From positions 372,001 to 436,000 of the forward strand of contig NZ_CAJHCP010000003.1 of assembly GCF_904848625.1 (NCBI RefSeq): a stretch of 64,000 nucleotides of DNA, in the 5' to 3' direction. The position numbers were made by a program, and so were the translations under genes. Below are positions 1-9,965 of the stretch, piece after piece (position 1 is the first letter of the stretch; every line of letters begins with the position of its first letter). Source of the DNA: Paraburkholderia metrosideri. Lineage in GTDB: Bacteria; Pseudomonadota; Gammaproteobacteria; Burkholderiales; Burkholderiaceae. The notes beneath the pieces were generated by a model. The model worked only from the letters and a program-made list of their open reading frames with translations, searched no databases and was not told the DNA's origin.

Positions 1-2
1 TG

Positions 3-773
3 CCGGTGATCTGCGATCTGAAACCGTCCGGCCAATACGTGGCCACCGATCTGCATAAGGCGGGCGGCATCCCGCAAGTCATGAAGATTCTGCTCGATGC
101 GGGGATGCTGCACGGGGACTGCATCACGATTACCGGCAGGACGCTGGCCGAAGAATTGAAGGACGTGCCGTCCAGACCGCGCGCCGATCAGAAGGTCATT
201 TACCCGGTGGAAAAAGCGCTCTACAAGGAAGGCCACCTCGCGATCCTGAAGGGCAATCTCGCCGAAGACGGCGCGGTCGCGAAGATCACCGGCCTGAAAA
301 ACCCGGTGATCACAGGCCCGGCCCGCGTGTTCGACGACGAGCAAAGCGCGATGGACGCGATTCTGTCCGACAGGATCGTCGCCGGCGACGTGGTCGTGCT
401 GCGTTACCTCGGCCCGAAGGGCGGTCCCGGCATGCCGGAGATGCTCGCGCCGACCTCGGCGATCATCGGCAAAGGGTTGGGCGAGAGCGTGGGCCTCATC
501 ACCGACGGCCGGTTCTCGGGCGGCACGTGGGGGATGGTGGTCGGCCACGTCGCGCCGGAAGCTTTCGTCGGCGGCACGATTGCGTTTGTGCACGAAGGCG
601 ACTCGATCACGATCGACGCGCATAAGCTGCTGCTGCAACTCAATATCGACGACGCCGAATTACAGCGCCGCCGTGCTGCATGGCAGCAACCGAAGCCGCG
701 TTATACGCGCGGCGTGCTGGCAAAGTATTCCGCACTGGCGTTGCCGGCCAACAAAGGCGCGGTAACGGGCTGA
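3..773 (+). CDS. ilvD: Dihydroxy-acid dehydratase, C-terminal part (runs in from the left edge)
   Basis: Cytosolic Fe-S dehydratase of branched-chain amino acid synthesis, which converts 2,3-dihydroxy-3-methyl acids to 2-keto acids. Only the last ~256 residues are present; the family is about 560 residues. The visible part starts in the conserved VICDLKPSG block. It contains the IlvD/Edd C-terminal signature ([11 protein letters not shown], around nucleotides 500-535) and the HVAPEA stretch that follows it. The reading frame is open to the first base, so the start lies outside. A strong terminator follows at 848-884. Edd (6-phosphogluconate dehydratase) is the alternative in this superfamily, but the LKPSG and [10 protein letters not shown] sequences fit IlvD better. 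Confidence 0.95.
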   Translation, partial: PVICDLKPSGQYVATDLHKAGGIPQVMKILLDAGMLHGDCITITGRTLAEELKDVPSRPRADQKVIYPVEKALYKEGHLAILKGNLAEDGAVAKITGLKNPVITGPARVFDDEQSAMDAILSDRIVAGDVVVLRYLGPKGGPGMPEMLAPTSAIIGKGLGESVGLITDGRFSGGTWGMVVGHVAPEAFVGGTIAFVHEGDSITIDAHKLLLQLNIDDAELQRRRAAWQQPKPRYTRGVLAKYSALALPANKGAVTG

Positions 774-847
774 TGCAGCCGCACGTGGTGGCGGACAAAC
801 TGGCAACTCCGTCAGCCGCATAGCCAAAGCCCGCCACATGAAAGTGC

Positions 848-884
848 AAAGGGGCGCACGGAAAACCGTGCGCCCCTTTCCTTT
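848..884 (+). terminator. Rho-independent terminator after ilvD
   Basis: A perfect 14-bp inverted repeat (848-861 with 866-879, core GGGGCGCACGG) closes an AAAA loop. It is followed by a T-rich run (TTTCCTTTT). The outer AAA/TTT pairs could let it work in both directions. It separates ilvD from the cytochrome gene. Confidence 0.9.
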
Positions 885-890
885 TATAAT
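885..890 (+). promoter_or_regulatory. Possible -10 element for the cytochrome c gene
   Basis: A perfect TATAAT lies just after the terminator and 43 bases before the ATG at 933. No good -35 is visible at 16-18 bp spacing, because that position falls inside the terminator stem. The assignment is therefore tentative. Confidence 0.35.
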
Positions 891-932
891 GCTCGCACCG
901 CAAAGTCGGGCCCCGCACCGACGGAGACCATA

Positions 933-1271
933 ATGAAAATCACGTCGTATGCAGCGTTCGCAGCATCGGTTTTATTGGGCGCAGCGTTAAGCGTCAACAG
1001 TTCGCACGCGTATGCCGAAGCCACCGGCCTTGCGCTGGCCCAGCAACAGAATTGCATGAGCTGTCACTCGGTCACACGTTCGTTCATGGGTCCGGCGCTG
1101 CACGACGTCGCCGCGAAATATGCAGGGCGCGACGACGCCGCGACTTATCTGAAGCACAAGATTCTGGATGGCAGCGCAGGCGTGTGGGGGCCGGTGCCGA
1201 TGCCCGCCAATACGCAACTCACGCCCGATCAGGCGGCCACGCTGGCAAGCTGGGTGTTGACGCTCAGATAG
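933..1271 (+). CDS. Class I monoheme cytochrome c, exported
   Basis: Small periplasmic electron carrier of 112 residues. A signal peptide covers about residues 1-29 (hydrophobic stretch, cleavage near AYA). The heme-binding CMSCH is at 41-45. Met90, in the VPMPA segment, is the likely sixth heme ligand. The C-terminal helix (ATLASWVLTL) is typical of cytochrome c551/c552-type proteins. A GGAG ribosome site lies about 8 bases before the ATG. It appears to be a single-gene unit between a terminator and a convergent gene, so its redox partner cannot be inferred here. Confidence 0.92.
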   Translation: MKITSYAAFAASVLLGAALSVNSSHAYAEATGLALAQQQNCMSCHSVTRSFMGPALHDVAAKYAGRDDAATYLKHKILDGSAGVWGPVPMPANTQLTPDQAATLASWVLTLR

Positions 1272-1306
1272 AACGGGCGCCTCGCCAAAGACGCCCCTTT
1301 CTTCAA

Positions 1307-1930
1307 TCAGCCACGGCCCGAGCGCCGTGCGACTTCTTCTTCAACCGCTTCCCTCACCCAGCCGCTCATTTCGGTTTCCAGAGTCAGCGCAACTTCACGC
1401 GTGATCTGGCTGACAAGCCAGGTGGTGTGCTCCTGCAACGCGTCGCGGCAACGCGCCTCGATGATGCCGCGACCTTCGCCCGTCAGAAAACCGGCAAAGC
1501 GCCCACGCAGGCGTTCGGCGATGACTTCGGCGTCCAGATCCGGCTGCGCAGGCGCGGCGCTTTCGTGAGCGATGTCCGGTGGCACGATCGAACCGGCTTC
1601 GACCGGCGCAGCCGGTTCAGCGCGGTCGAACACACTCGCGGACGCCGCGAGCGCGTCGTCGTGATGAAGGATTGCAGGTTGCGCAATGGGCGGTGCGATC
1701 ACCGGTTCAGGCGCAAGTGTCTGCACCTCGGCAAGCACCGGCTGCGACGCCAGCGCTGGTTCGTCCGCCTGCGACGGCGGCAGCGCGAACGCGGGCTCGG
1801 TCCTGAAGCTGGGTTCTTTCGGCGCGTCGGCAAGCGCCGCTGCCCCCGTACCGCTCGACGGCGAACGTACCTGACCCGGTACGAGAATCTCGTGCAACAC
1901 CGGAATCGAATCGTCGTTGGAATCGGACAT
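1307..1930 (-). CDS. DUF2486 family protein (function unknown)
   Basis: A 207-residue protein that starts at the ATG at 1930, preceded by a strong GGAGGAGAG ribosome site. An upstream in-frame extension lacks such a site. The N-terminal ~20 residues (DDSIPVLHEILVPGQ) and C-terminal ~80 residues look ordered. The middle (~20-120) is Ala/Pro/Glu-rich and probably disordered. The C-terminus is predicted helical (LQEHTTWLVSQITREVALTLETEM). There is no signal peptide or membrane segment. It lies directly downstream of holC on the same strand, the position where I recall this lineage-restricted family in Burkholderia. Function is unknown; replication or envelope roles would be guesses. Confidence 0.75.
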   Translation of the reverse strand: MSDSNDDSIPVLHEILVPGQVRSPSSGTGAAALADAPKEPSFRTEPAFALPPSQADEPALASQPVLAEVQTLAPEPVIAPPIAQPAILHHDDALAASASVFDRAEPAAPVEAGSIVPPDIAHESAAPAQPDLDAEVIAERLRGRFAGFLTGEGRGIIEARCRDALQEHTTWLVSQITREVALTLETEMSGWVREAVEEEVARRSGRG

Positions 1931-2034
1931 GTGGCTCTCCTCCGTGTTTTTAGTCGAAGCCGAAGCAGAGCGCCTGCGCCCCGGATTCGCAGCACCCCAT
2001 GCCACAAACCCTACGCAATGCGGCGCAATAAACC

Positions 2035-2451
2035 TTAGCTGCCCTGCTTGTAGTTGTTCAAAGCATAGCCGCGATCGCGATAGAAGCGATACCGCTCGCG
2101 GCCTGCAACGAGCTCGTCGTGTGCGTTACCGACCACTTCCAGCAACCTTTCGAAGCGCGCGAACTGCGCCGGTACGGTTGCGCCGAGATTGAGCAGCACC
2201 TGATGATGCGGCACGTCGTCGAGATTCGTGGTCAGCACGATAGGAGTTTGCGCGGCGAGCGGCGTGCCCGCCATGCAATGCGGGACGAAGTCGAGCGGAG
2301 AGAAGGTCCACAACTGTTCGTCGAATATCCGCAGGCGCTCGGCTTCGGCCAGCACGATGGTCGGCTGGCCGGCCAGATACGCTTTACGGATCAGACGGCA
2401 TGCATACAGCAGCGAGTCGCCGACGTTCGAGTGAAAATCGATTCTCGTCAT
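2035..2451 (-). CDS. holC: DNA polymerase III chi subunit
   Basis: A 138-residue clamp-loader accessory subunit. In this family chi binds psi and the SSB C-terminus, linking the replisome to SSB-coated DNA. The N-terminal MTRIDFHSNV and the downstream segments LLYACRLIRKAYLAGQ, DEQLWTFSPLDFVPH and VLLNLG are characteristic. The length is typical. It lies between pepA and the DUF2486 gene on the same strand. The holC-pepA neighbourhood is common in proteobacteria. Confidence 0.93.
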   Translation of the reverse strand: MTRIDFHSNVGDSLLYACRLIRKAYLAGQPTIVLAEAERLRIFDEQLWTFSPLDFVPHCMAGTPLAAQTPIVLTTNLDDVPHHQVLLNLGATVPAQFARFERLLEVVGNAHDELVAGRERYRFYRDRGYALNNYKQGS

Positions 2452-2512
2452 CGGCGACTCTCCGTGCGCTGCCTGCTCTGCCTGACTGCGCCCGCAGGCT
2501 TACTACAATGCG

Positions 2513-4069
2513 TCATTGTGCGGAGCGGCCGTCCGCAGCCCGGTCGTCGGCGGACCTACCGTCAGCGGCCCTGTCAATCAGGAACTGCGCGAGCAGCGGC
2601 ACCGGACGGCCCGTCGCGCCCTTCGCCGCGCCGCTCTTCCACGCGGTACCGGCGATGTCCAGATGCGCCCACGGATACGCGTCGGTGAAGCGCGACAGGA
2701 AGCACGCCGCCGTCACGCTGCCCGCCGGACGGCCGCCGATGTTCGCGAGGTCGGCGAAATTCGACTTGAGCTGATCCTGATACTCATCGTCGAGCGGCAG
2801 ACGCCAGGCCGGGTCCGAAGCTTCACGCGATGCGTCGAGCAACTCGCCCGCCAGCGCGTCGTCTTTCGAGAACAGGCCGCTGTTGTGATGACCCAGCGCG
2901 ATGATGCACGCGCCCGTGAGCGTCGCAATGTCGATCACCGCCGCCGGCTTGAAGCGCTCGGCGTAGGTGAGTGCGTCGCACAGGATCAGACGGCCTTCGG
3001 CGTCCGTGTTCAGCACTTCGATCGTCAAACCCTTCATGCTGGTGACGATGTCGCCCGGCTTGGTGGCGGTGGCCGACGGCATGTTCTCAACCGCCGGAAT
3101 GATGCCGACCACGTTGATCTTCAAACCCATTTCGGCGACGGCGCGCAACGTGCCCAGCACCGAACCGGCGCCGCACATGTCGTACTTCATCTCGTCCATG
3201 CCCTCGCCCGGCTTCAGCGAGATGCCGCCCGTGTCGAACGTGACGCCCTTGCCGACCAGCACCACCGGCGCAGCCTTCGAGGCACCGCCCTGGTACTGCA
3301 GCACGATGAACTGTGCCGGTTCGACCGAGCCCGCCGTGACCGACAGGAACGAGCCCATCTTCAGCGCTTCGCATTGCTTTTCGCCGAGCACTTCGACTTT
3401 GAGCTTCCAGTCTTTGGCGAGCTTCTTCGCGGTGGTCGCGAGGTAGGTCGGCGTGCAGACGTTGCTCGGCAGGTTGCCGAGGTCGCGCGTCAGGTCCATG
3501 CCGTTGGCCAGCGCGGCACCCTGCTTCGCGGCCAGCTTGGCGGCTTTTTCGTCGCCGGTATTGACGCTGAAGACGATGCGCTTCAACGCGCGGGTCGACG
3601 TGTCTGGCTTGGACTTCATCTGCGTGAACTTGTAGGTCAGCTCGCGCAGCGCGAGGATCGCGGCACGCACGCCCCAGTCGGCCGAGCGCTCCAGCACCGG
3701 CAGTTGCGCGAGCGTGAAGGTAACCTGAACAACCTTGGTGGGCAGCAGTGCGCGCCAGGCGGCCCGCACGGCGTCGCCGTAGGCTTTCTGACTGAAAGCA
3801 TCCTGCTTGCCGAGGCCGACCAGCAGCACGCGCGAAGCGCCGATGCCCGAGACTTCGTGCAGGAACAGCGTGGTGCCGGCCTTGCCATCCATGTCGCCGG
3901 CCTTGATGATGCGGGTCAACAGGCCACGGGTCGCCTCGTCGATCTCAAGCGCTGCGCCCGAGAGCGTTTGCGACTCGAACACACCAATGACGATGCAATC
4001 CGACTTCCCGGTCAGGAAACCGTTTGACGAGCCTTTGGTCCAATCACAGGCTTTTATGCTAAAGTCCAT
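2513..4069 (-). CDS. pepA: Leucyl (cytosol) aminopeptidase, M17 family
   Basis: A 518-residue hexameric, two-metal aminopeptidase. Members of this family also bind DNA in E. coli. The start is [10 protein letters not shown] at 4069 with GAGGA about 9 bases upstream. The N-terminal domain covers ~1-180. The catalytic domain follows with the metal/active-site block [12 protein letters not shown] and the family signature NTDAEGRL. The C-terminus ends in two copies of a nine-residue unit (DRAADGRSA) whose codons differ between copies, an odd tail beyond the usual LAQFL end. It diverges from lptF across a 137-bp promoter region. Confidence 0.96.
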   Translation of the reverse strand: MDFSIKACDWTKGSSNGFLTGKSDCIVIGVFESQTLSGAALEIDEATRGLLTRIIKAGDMDGKAGTTLFLHEVSGIGASRVLLVGLGKQDAFSQKAYGDAVRAAWRALLPTKVVQVTFTLAQLPVLERSADWGVRAAILALRELTYKFTQMKSKPDTSTRALKRIVFSVNTGDEKAAKLAAKQGAALANGMDLTRDLGNLPSNVCTPTYLATTAKKLAKDWKLKVEVLGEKQCEALKMGSFLSVTAGSVEPAQFIVLQYQGGASKAAPVVLVGKGVTFDTGGISLKPGEGMDEMKYDMCGAGSVLGTLRAVAEMGLKINVVGIIPAVENMPSATATKPGDIVTSMKGLTIEVLNTDAEGRLILCDALTYAERFKPAAVIDIATLTGACIIALGHHNSGLFSKDDALAGELLDASREASDPAWRLPLDDEYQDQLKSNFADLANIGGRPAGSVTAACFLSRFTDAYPWAHLDIAGTAWKSGAAKGATGRPVPLLAQFLIDRAADGRSADDRAADGRSAQ

Positions 4070-4206
4070 CGCGCTTGTCCTCGGATAAAATCTGGGCTTA
4101 GGATGAAAGCCGCAATTATCCGCTATTTTTCCCGCGGCGGCTGCACCGGAGACGTGACGGGAAGCAACCCACGCGTCACTGAGAGCGCCCCCTCTCATCA
4201 TCAATA

Positions 4207-5301
4207 ATGATCTTCGAACGCTCCCTCCAGCGCGAACTCGCGTATACGGCTGGTGCCGTGTTCATGGTTCTCCTCACGCTCGTGCTGACGACGATGATGA
4301 TCCGCATCGTCGGCTTCGCGGCCTCGGGCGAGATCGACCCGCGCGACGTGCTGGTCCTGATCGGCCTGACCGTGATCGGCTACCTGGCGATCATGCTCGT
4401 CGCGACCCTGTTCGTGTCGATCCTGTTCGTCCTCACGCGCTGGTACAAAGACTCCGAGATGGTCGTATGGCTATCGTCGGGCGTCAGTCTTACGCAATTC
4501 ATCAAGCCGATCGGTATTTTTGCCACGCCGATCATCATCCTCATCTGTTTCTTCGTGTTCGTCGGCTGGCCGTGGTCGAATCAGCAGAGCAAGCTGATCC
4601 GCGCGCGCTTCCAGCAGCGCGACGAAGTCTCGCTGCTCGCGCCGGGCCAGTTCCGCGAATCGGCCACCAGCCACCGGGTGTTTTTCATCGAGAAGATGTC
4701 GCCCGATCAGGGGCAGGTCGAAAACGTGTTCGTGACCAGCACCGAGAACGGCAAGCTCAACGTGGTGGTATCGAAGTTCGGCCATACCGAAACGCGCAAG
4801 AACGGCGACCGCTTCGTCGTGCTGGAAAACGGCCGGCGCTATGACGGCGAGCCGGGCCATCCTGACTTCCGGATCATGGAGTTCGAACGCTACGGCGTGA
4901 AGATCCAGAGCCAGCCGGTGGTCAATACGCCCACCACCACGGGCACGCCCACACTTACGCTGCTGCGCAATCCGACCAAAGAGAACCTCGCCGAATTTGC
5001 GTGGCGCGCGGGTCTGCCGCTGATCGCCATCAATCTGATGCTGCTCGCCATTCCGCTCGCGCATCAGAACCCCCGCCGCAGCCGCACCATCAATCTGGTG
5101 ATGGCCGTGCTGATCTATCTGACGTATTCGAATCTGTTGAACGTGGTGCAGTCGTGGATAGAGCAGGGCAAGATGTCGTTCGGCGTGGGGCTCGTGAGCC
5201 TGCACGTCATCGTCGCGGCGATCGTCGCATTCATTTTCTGGCTGCGCGTGCGCAACCGGCCGCTCTTCACGCGGGCCATGTTTAGTCGTTCGGGAGCCTG
5301 A
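4207..5301 (+). CDS. lptF: LPS export ABC transporter permease LptF
   Basis: A 364-residue inner-membrane subunit of the LptB2FG complex, which extracts LPS for transfer along the Lpt bridge. It has the family topology: three N-terminal helices (~13-35, 48-75, 100-122), a periplasmic beta-jellyroll domain (~125-265) and three C-terminal helices (~275-355). The N-terminal [14 protein letters not shown] is typical. It is the first gene of lptF-lptG, with lptG starting 3 bases after its stop. The Shine-Dalgarno is weak. A small GAGAG/CTCTC hairpin lies just upstream of the start. Confidence 0.95.
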   Translation: MIFERSLQRELAYTAGAVFMVLLTLVLTTMMIRIVGFAASGEIDPRDVLVLIGLTVIGYLAIMLVATLFVSILFVLTRWYKDSEMVVWLSSGVSLTQFIKPIGIFATPIIILICFFVFVGWPWSNQQSKLIRARFQQRDEVSLLAPGQFRESATSHRVFFIEKMSPDQGQVENVFVTSTENGKLNVVVSKFGHTETRKNGDRFVVLENGRRYDGEPGHPDFRIMEFERYGVKIQSQPVVNTPTTTGTPTLTLLRNPTKENLAEFAWRAGLPLIAINLMLLAIPLAHQNPRRSRTINLVMAVLIYLTYSNLLNVVQSWIEQGKMSFGVGLVSLHVIVAAIVAFIFWLRVRNRPLFTRAMFSRSGA

Positions 5302-5304
5302 CCG

Positions 5305-6453
5305 ATGCGCATCTATGAAAGGTATTTCGCGCGTCAGATCTACCTCACGTTCATCTTCATCCTGTTCGCTTTTTCGGGTTTGTTCTTCTTCTTCGACCTG
5401 ATCAACGAACTGAATTCGGTCGGCCACGGCAACTACAAGTTCCAGTACGCGGTGCTGCGGGTCGCGTTGCAAACGCCGTCGCGCTTCTACGAAATCATTC
5501 CGGTCGCCGCGTTGATCAGCGCGATCTATGTGTTCGCGCAGATGGCGGCGAATTCCGAGTACACGATTTTCCGCGTGTCGGGTCTCGCGACGAATCAGGC
5601 GCTGCGTTCGCTGCTGAAGATCGGCATTCCGCTGGTGTTCCTCACGTATCTGATCGGCGAAGTGGTGGGTCCGTACACGGATCAGTTGTCGGAGCGCGTA
5701 CGGCTCGAAGCGTTGGGCTCGTCGGTGTCGAGTAACTTCCAGTCGGGCGTGTGGGTGAAAGACACGCTGACCGCGCGCGCGGACGGCGAGCAGGTCACGC
5801 GCTTCGTGAACGTCGGCGAGTTGAAACCCGACGCGACGATCAGCAACGTGCGGATTTACGAGTTCGATTCGAAATTCCGTCTGTCGAATGTGCGGATCGC
5901 GAAGAGCGGGCGCTATCAGCCGCCGGGGCATTGGCAACTCACCGACGTGACCGATACGCAACTGATCGACGTGCCCCCTCCTCCGGGCACGCCGGCCGAT
6001 GCGCTGAATCCGGTGTATCGCGCGCAACAGGTGACGTTGCCCGAATACTCGCTGCGCTCGGAACTGACGCCGCAGATTCTGTCGGTGCTGCTGGTGTCGC
6101 CGGACCGGATGTCGATGTTCAACCTGTTCCGCTATATCCAGCATTTGACCGAGAATCACCAGGACACGCAGCGCTATGAAATCGCGCTATGGCGCAAGCT
6201 GCTGTATCCGTTTGCGGTGTTCGTGATGCTGGTGCTGTCGCTGCCGTTTGCGTATCTGCATACGCGGGCTGGCGTGGTGGGCGTCAAGGTATTCGGCGGC
6301 ATCATGCTGGGGATGAGCTTCCAGCTATTCAACACGCTGTTCTCGCATATCGGCACGTTGAATACATGGCCGGCGCCTTTGACTGCGGCTACGCCTGGGC
6401 TGGTCTATCTGGTGCTGGGGTTGGTCGGGTTGAAGTGGGTTGATCGCCATTAG
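5305..6453 (+). CDS. lptG: LPS export ABC transporter permease LptG
   Basis: A 382-residue partner of LptF in the inner-membrane LptB2FG extractor. It starts MRIYERYFARQIY, the usual LptG opening. Helices lie at ~12-34, 60-80 and 103-122, a periplasmic jellyroll at ~130-285, and C-terminal helices at ~305-380. A GGAG lies just upstream of the ATG and overlaps the end of lptF, consistent with translational coupling. The next gene, cbiX, starts 11 bases after its stop. Confidence 0.95.
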   Translation: MRIYERYFARQIYLTFIFILFAFSGLFFFFDLINELNSVGHGNYKFQYAVLRVALQTPSRFYEIIPVAALISAIYVFAQMAANSEYTIFRVSGLATNQALRSLLKIGIPLVFLTYLIGEVVGPYTDQLSERVRLEALGSSVSSNFQSGVWVKDTLTARADGEQVTRFVNVGELKPDATISNVRIYEFDSKFRLSNVRIAKSGRYQPPGHWQLTDVTDTQLIDVPPPPGTPADALNPVYRAQQVTLPEYSLRSELTPQILSVLLVSPDRMSMFNLFRYIQHLTENHQDTQRYEIALWRKLLYPFAVFVMLVLSLPFAYLHTRAGVVGVKVFGGIMLGMSFQLFNTLFSHIGTLNTWPAPLTAATPGLVYLVLGLVGLKWVDRH

Positions 6454-6464
6454 GAGCTGATTCA

Positions 6465-6848
6465 ATGGCTACGCACGGGCTTATTCTGTTTGGCCATGGC
6501 GCAAGGGACCCGCGCTGGCGCGAGCCGTTCGAGAGGCTCGCTGCGAAGCTACAGGCGTTGCGCTCATCGGACGATGCAGCGGGCCCGGTCGCGTTGGCTT
6601 TTCTGGAGTTGATGGAGCCGGACTTGCCCACGGCGGTCGGTCAACTCGTCGCTCAAGGCTGCGAGGCAATTACCGTCGTGCCCGTGTTCTTCGGGCAAGG
6701 TGGACATATCAGGAAGGATCTGCCCGAACTGATCGAGCGCTGCCGCGAGTCGCAGCCGGACGTGCAGATCGACTGCGCGGTGGCGGTCGGCGAAGACGAA
6801 GCGGTTCTCGATGCGGTCGCGCAGTATTGCCTGCGCCAGGCGAAATAA
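6465..6848 (+). CDS. cbiX: Short-form sirohydrochlorin chelatase (CbiX-S type)
   Basis: A 127-residue single-domain chelatase of the CbiX family, predicted to insert Fe or Co into sirohydrochlorin. The metal-binding His in LFGHGARDPRW near the N-terminus and a second His in FFGQGGHIRKDLP are present. These are the signature positions of the family. Full-length CbiX has two such domains; this is the one-domain form that acts as a dimer. AGGAG lies 9 bases before the ATG. It sits immediately after lptG. The siroheme methyltransferase cobA and the siroheme enzyme cysI lie in this window at 12.1 and 16.7 kb, so siroheme synthesis is the likely role. Confidence 0.85.
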   Translation: MATHGLILFGHGARDPRWREPFERLAAKLQALRSSDDAAGPVALAFLELMEPDLPTAVGQLVAQGCEAITVVPVFFGQGGHIRKDLPELIERCRESQPDVQIDCAVAVGEDEAVLDAVAQYCLRQAK

Positions 6849-6924
6849 CGCGGGCCAACCGCTGCTGGCGAAAAGCGCCCGCTACCCTCTGGACACTCGC
6901 GCCGCAACGGCCGACTTTCACCGC

Positions 6925-7716
6925 TCAAAGATATTCGACATTCCCGTCGACGCTGATCGCCTGGCCCGAGATGTTCTGCCCCGCCGGTGAAGCGAGGAAC
7001 AACGCCATCGCCGCGACGTCGTGCACGGTCACCATCCGTCGCAGCGAGATTTTCTCCAGATACTCGCCCTTCATCTGATCAAAACCGATACCGAGTGACT
7101 CGGCGCGAGCGGAAATAACGCGGTCCATCCGTTCACCTTCCACGACGCCCGGCAAGATCGCATTCACGCGGACATTGTTCGGCCCCAGTTCGATCGCCAG
7201 CGATTTGACCATCCCGACAATCGCCCATTTGCTCGCCGCGTACGGCGTGCGGAACGCGTAGCCGAGGCGCCCTGCGACCGACGCCATCGCGATGATGCCC
7301 GGGTTGGCCGAGGTCTCCTTCAGCAGCGGCACGGCCTTGCGCAGGAAATAGAACTGGCTGTTCAGGTTCGTCGCAATGGTACGTTCCCACTGCGCCGGGT
7401 CGAGGTCCTCGACCGCGCCGGTCGGCCCGGCAATGCCCGCGTTGTTGATCAGCAGATCGAGGCCGCCGAGCTTCGCGCGTGCGTCGTCGATGATGCGATC
7501 CACCTGCGCGAGGTCCGACACGTCCGCGACGCCGACGTGCAGTTGCGGATGCGCGGTTTTCGCGCGGTCGATTGCCGCGGGATCGACGTCGCAGATATAG
7601 ACGTTCGCGCCGACATCCAGAAACGCCTGCGCGATCGCCGCGCCGATGCCCGCCGCCGCGCCTGAAATCAGCACGCGCAGTCCGGGAGTGGGTCTGAGAA
7701 GGTCGATGGTTTTCAT
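6925..7716 (-). CDS. Short-chain dehydrogenase/reductase (SDR) 1
   Basis: A 263-residue classical SDR, cytosolic and NAD(P)-dependent. The cofactor loop GAAAGIG is at 19-25 and NNAG at 91-94. The catalytic residues are Ser146, Tyr159 and Lys163. Asp43 after the second beta strand (YICDVD) suggests NAD(H) preference. It is the last gene of a minus-strand unit (keto-acid cleavage enzyme, MFS carrier, SDR 2, SDR 1) and starts 17 bases after the SDR 2 stop. It probably oxidises a hydroxy group of the imported substrate; the substrate is not readable from sequence. Confidence 0.85.
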   Translation of the reverse strand: MKTIDLLRPTPGLRVLISGAAAGIGAAIAQAFLDVGANVYICDVDPAAIDRAKTAHPQLHVGVADVSDLAQVDRIIDDARAKLGGLDLLINNAGIAGPTGAVEDLDPAQWERTIATNLNSQFYFLRKAVPLLKETSANPGIIAMASVAGRLGYAFRTPYAASKWAIVGMVKSLAIELGPNNVRVNAILPGVVEGERMDRVISARAESLGIGFDQMKGEYLEKISLRRMVTVHDVAAMALFLASPAGQNISGQAISVDGNVEYL

Positions 7717-7732
7717 GCAGGTCCTCGAATGT

Positions 7733-8473
7733 TTAAAGTGTCATCCCGCCGGATGCTTCGATCACGGCGCCGTTGATATAGCTCGCTTCGTCGCTCGCGA
7801 GAAAGGCGTAGATATTGGCGATTTCCTCGGGCGTGCCGAGCCGGCGCAGCGGCACCTGCTCGCGCATTTTCGCGAGCACTTCCTGCGGCACGGTCGCGAG
7901 AATCGGCGTGTCGATGAAGCCTGGCGCAATCGCATTGACGCGAATCCCCTTCGGTCCCAGCTCGCGACTCCAGGTCTTGGTAAAGCCGATCACGCCGAAC
8001 TTCGCCGCCGCGTAGTTGGTCTGTCCGTAGTTGCCGTAGAGGCCGACCACGGAGCTCGCATTCAGGATCACGCCCGAGCCTTGCGCGATCATCGTGTCGA
8101 CGACCGCCTGCGCCGCGTGGAACACGCCGCGCAGGTTCACGTCGATCACGTCGTCGAATTGCTGGGGCGTCATTTTTTGCAGACGTGCGTCGCGCGTGAT
8201 GCCGGCGTTGTTCACCAGCACGTCGATCTGCCGGAAGCGTTCGCGCACGTCGGCGATCATGTCGTCGACTGCCGCGCGATTCGTCACGTCGAGCGTGAAG
8301 CCGAGCGCTTCCGCACCTGCCGCGCGGCACGCGGCCACGACCTGGGACACCGCGTCGTGATTCACGTCGCACACCGCGACGCGCGCGCCTTCTTTCGCGA
8401 ATTTGAGTGCGGTCGCAGCGCCGATGCCCTGCCCCGCACCCGTCACGATGGCGACCTTTCCATTCAATCTCAT
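7733..8473 (-). CDS. FabG-like 3-oxoacyl reductase / SDR 2
   Basis: A 246-residue classical SDR resembling FabG. TGAGQGIG is at the N-terminus and NNAG at 88-91. The catalytic Ser141, Tyr154 and Lys158 lie in [17 protein letters not shown]. The conserved PGFIDT segment and the C-terminal GG are present. It is the third gene of the minus-strand catabolic unit. Here it more likely interconverts a beta-hydroxy and beta-keto acid feeding the cleavage enzyme than serves fatty acid synthesis. That role is inferred from context. Confidence 0.87.
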   Translation of the reverse strand: MRLNGKVAIVTGAGQGIGAATALKFAKEGARVAVCDVNHDAVSQVVAACRAAGAEALGFTLDVTNRAAVDDMIADVRERFRQIDVLVNNAGITRDARLQKMTPQQFDDVIDVNLRGVFHAAQAVVDTMIAQGSGVILNASSVVGLYGNYGQTNYAAAKFGVIGFTKTWSRELGPKGIRVNAIAPGFIDTPILATVPQEVLAKMREQVPLRRLGTPEEIANIYAFLASDEASYINGAVIEASGGMTL

Positions 8474-8514
8474 TGTTTGTTCCCGTAGTTGGAAGCGCCC
8501 GGATGGCGCTGCAA

Positions 8515-9858
8515 TTATGGCTCGATGTTCAACAGCGGTTCGGCGACACTCGCCGCGCGCCCCTCTGACTGAATCGCCTTCGCGAGCAGAGGTACCAGGA
8601 TCAGGCCGAGGATCGACGCGCCGACCACCACCGACAACCCGGACGCGCTATGACCCGACGCGCTTTCCGCGAGGCCGAACAGATACGGCCCGACGAATCC
8701 GCCGATCAGGCCGAGCGTATTGATGAACGCCAGTCCCGCTGCAGCCTGGATGCCGTGCAGCCGTTTCATCGCGATTGCCCAGTAGAGCGGCAGCACGCCG
8801 CCCGCGAAGAACGCGGTCGCGACGAACAGCAGCAGTTGCATCGACAGCACGCTCGTCGAGATGAACAGGATTGCGCTGACCACCAGCCCTGCGGTCAACA
8901 CGCCGAGATACAGACAATCGTTCGTGACCCGGCGATGAATGCGCGGCAGCACCAGCACGCCGAGCAGAAAGCCGATCCCGACACTGCTCGACAGCACGCC
9001 GATCATCAGCGGCGACTGCACGTGCATCTGCTGGATCATCGCGGGGGTAAAGAAGACGAGCCCGACAAACGCGACCTGGTTCAGAAAGTAGATCAAGCCG
9101 ATCAGCACGGTGGCCGGCCGCTTCAACGCGGCGACCCAGTCCTGCGAGAACATGCCGGGATGCACGGCATCCGGCACGGCGCGCGCTTCGAGCGCACGCG
9201 CTTCGTCAACGGACAGCCAGCGTGCGTCGGACGGCTTTTCCGGCAGTTTGAACCACAGAAACACGCCCACGAAGATGGTCGGCAAGCCTTCGAGCAGGAA
9301 CAGCCACTGCCAGCCATGCAGGCCGCCGAAGCCATCCATCTGCATGAATGCACCGCCCAGCGGGTTGCCGATCACCAGTGCCAGTGCGGGCGCGGTGTAG
9401 ATCCAGCCCACCGCCACCGAGCGATCCTGCGGCGCGAACCACATCGTCACCATGTACATCAGCGCCGGGAAAAGACCCGCTTCGGCGATGCCGAGCAGCA
9501 CGCGGATCGTATAGAACGACCACTCGCCCTGCACGAACATCATCGACACGGATAGCGCGCCCCACGTGACCGCGATCCGCGCGATCCAGCGACGCGGCCC
9601 GACCCGGTGCGCGACCAGATTGCTCGGCACCTCGAGCAGCGCATAGCCGATGAAGAAGATGCCCGCGCCGAGACCATAGGCGGCCGCGCTGATGCCGAGA
9701 TCGGCGGCGAGCCGCGCCTTCGCGAGCGACACGTTGGTGCGGTCGAGGTACGACATGAAATAGATCGCGCACATCAGCGGGATCAGTCTCAGCATCGCCT
9801 TATGAGTCGCGATGCGATGCAGCGCGTTGCCGGCGGGGCCGGCGCTCTGGGTTGTCAT
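8515..9858 (-). CDS. MFS transporter, anion:cation symporter (ACS) type
   Basis: A 447-residue inner-membrane carrier with about 12 helices. The sequence [16 protein letters not shown] after helix 1, the loop motif between helices 2 and 3 ([10 protein letters not shown]) and a long central cytoplasmic loop ([13 protein letters not shown]) are typical of the ACS family. ACS members import organic anions such as tartrate, phthalate or 4-hydroxyphenylacetate. GGTGGAG lies 7 bases before the ATG. It lies between the keto-acid cleavage enzyme and two SDRs, so it probably imports the acid these enzymes degrade. Confidence 0.88.
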   Translation of the reverse strand: MTTQSAGPAGNALHRIATHKAMLRLIPLMCAIYFMSYLDRTNVSLAKARLAADLGISAAAYGLGAGIFFIGYALLEVPSNLVAHRVGPRRWIARIAVTWGALSVSMMFVQGEWSFYTIRVLLGIAEAGLFPALMYMVTMWFAPQDRSVAVGWIYTAPALALVIGNPLGGAFMQMDGFGGLHGWQWLFLLEGLPTIFVGVFLWFKLPEKPSDARWLSVDEARALEARAVPDAVHPGMFSQDWVAALKRPATVLIGLIYFLNQVAFVGLVFFTPAMIQQMHVQSPLMIGVLSSSVGIGFLLGVLVLPRIHRRVTNDCLYLGVLTAGLVVSAILFISTSVLSMQLLLFVATAFFAGGVLPLYWAIAMKRLHGIQAAAGLAFINTLGLIGGFVGPYLFGLAESASGHSASGLSVVVGASILGLILVPLLAKAIQSEGRAASVAEPLLNIEP

Positions 9859-9965
9859 GATGTCTCCACCTAAGAAGGCGTGTTGTTGTTTTTATAGGTT
9901 GGGTTTTACCGGCTTGTCCGGGTCAGCGAGGTTCAGCCGGGGCCGGCGAGTTCAGCGGATTCGGC

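Noticed and set aside
1272..1306. Terminator between the convergent cytochrome c and DUF2486 genes
   Set aside because: Only a 5-bp GGGCG/CGCCC stem with a long loop is visible; too weak to call.
2516..4027. Long plus-strand open frame (503 codons) opposite pepA
   Set aside because: It lies antisense to a complete PepA with clear catalytic motifs; the protein is Arg/His-rich without family features, as expected for an antisense frame in high-GC DNA.
4471..6159. Minus-strand open frame (562 codons) across lptF and lptG
   Set aside because: It spans two well-supported membrane protein genes on the other strand and has no motifs or ribosome site.
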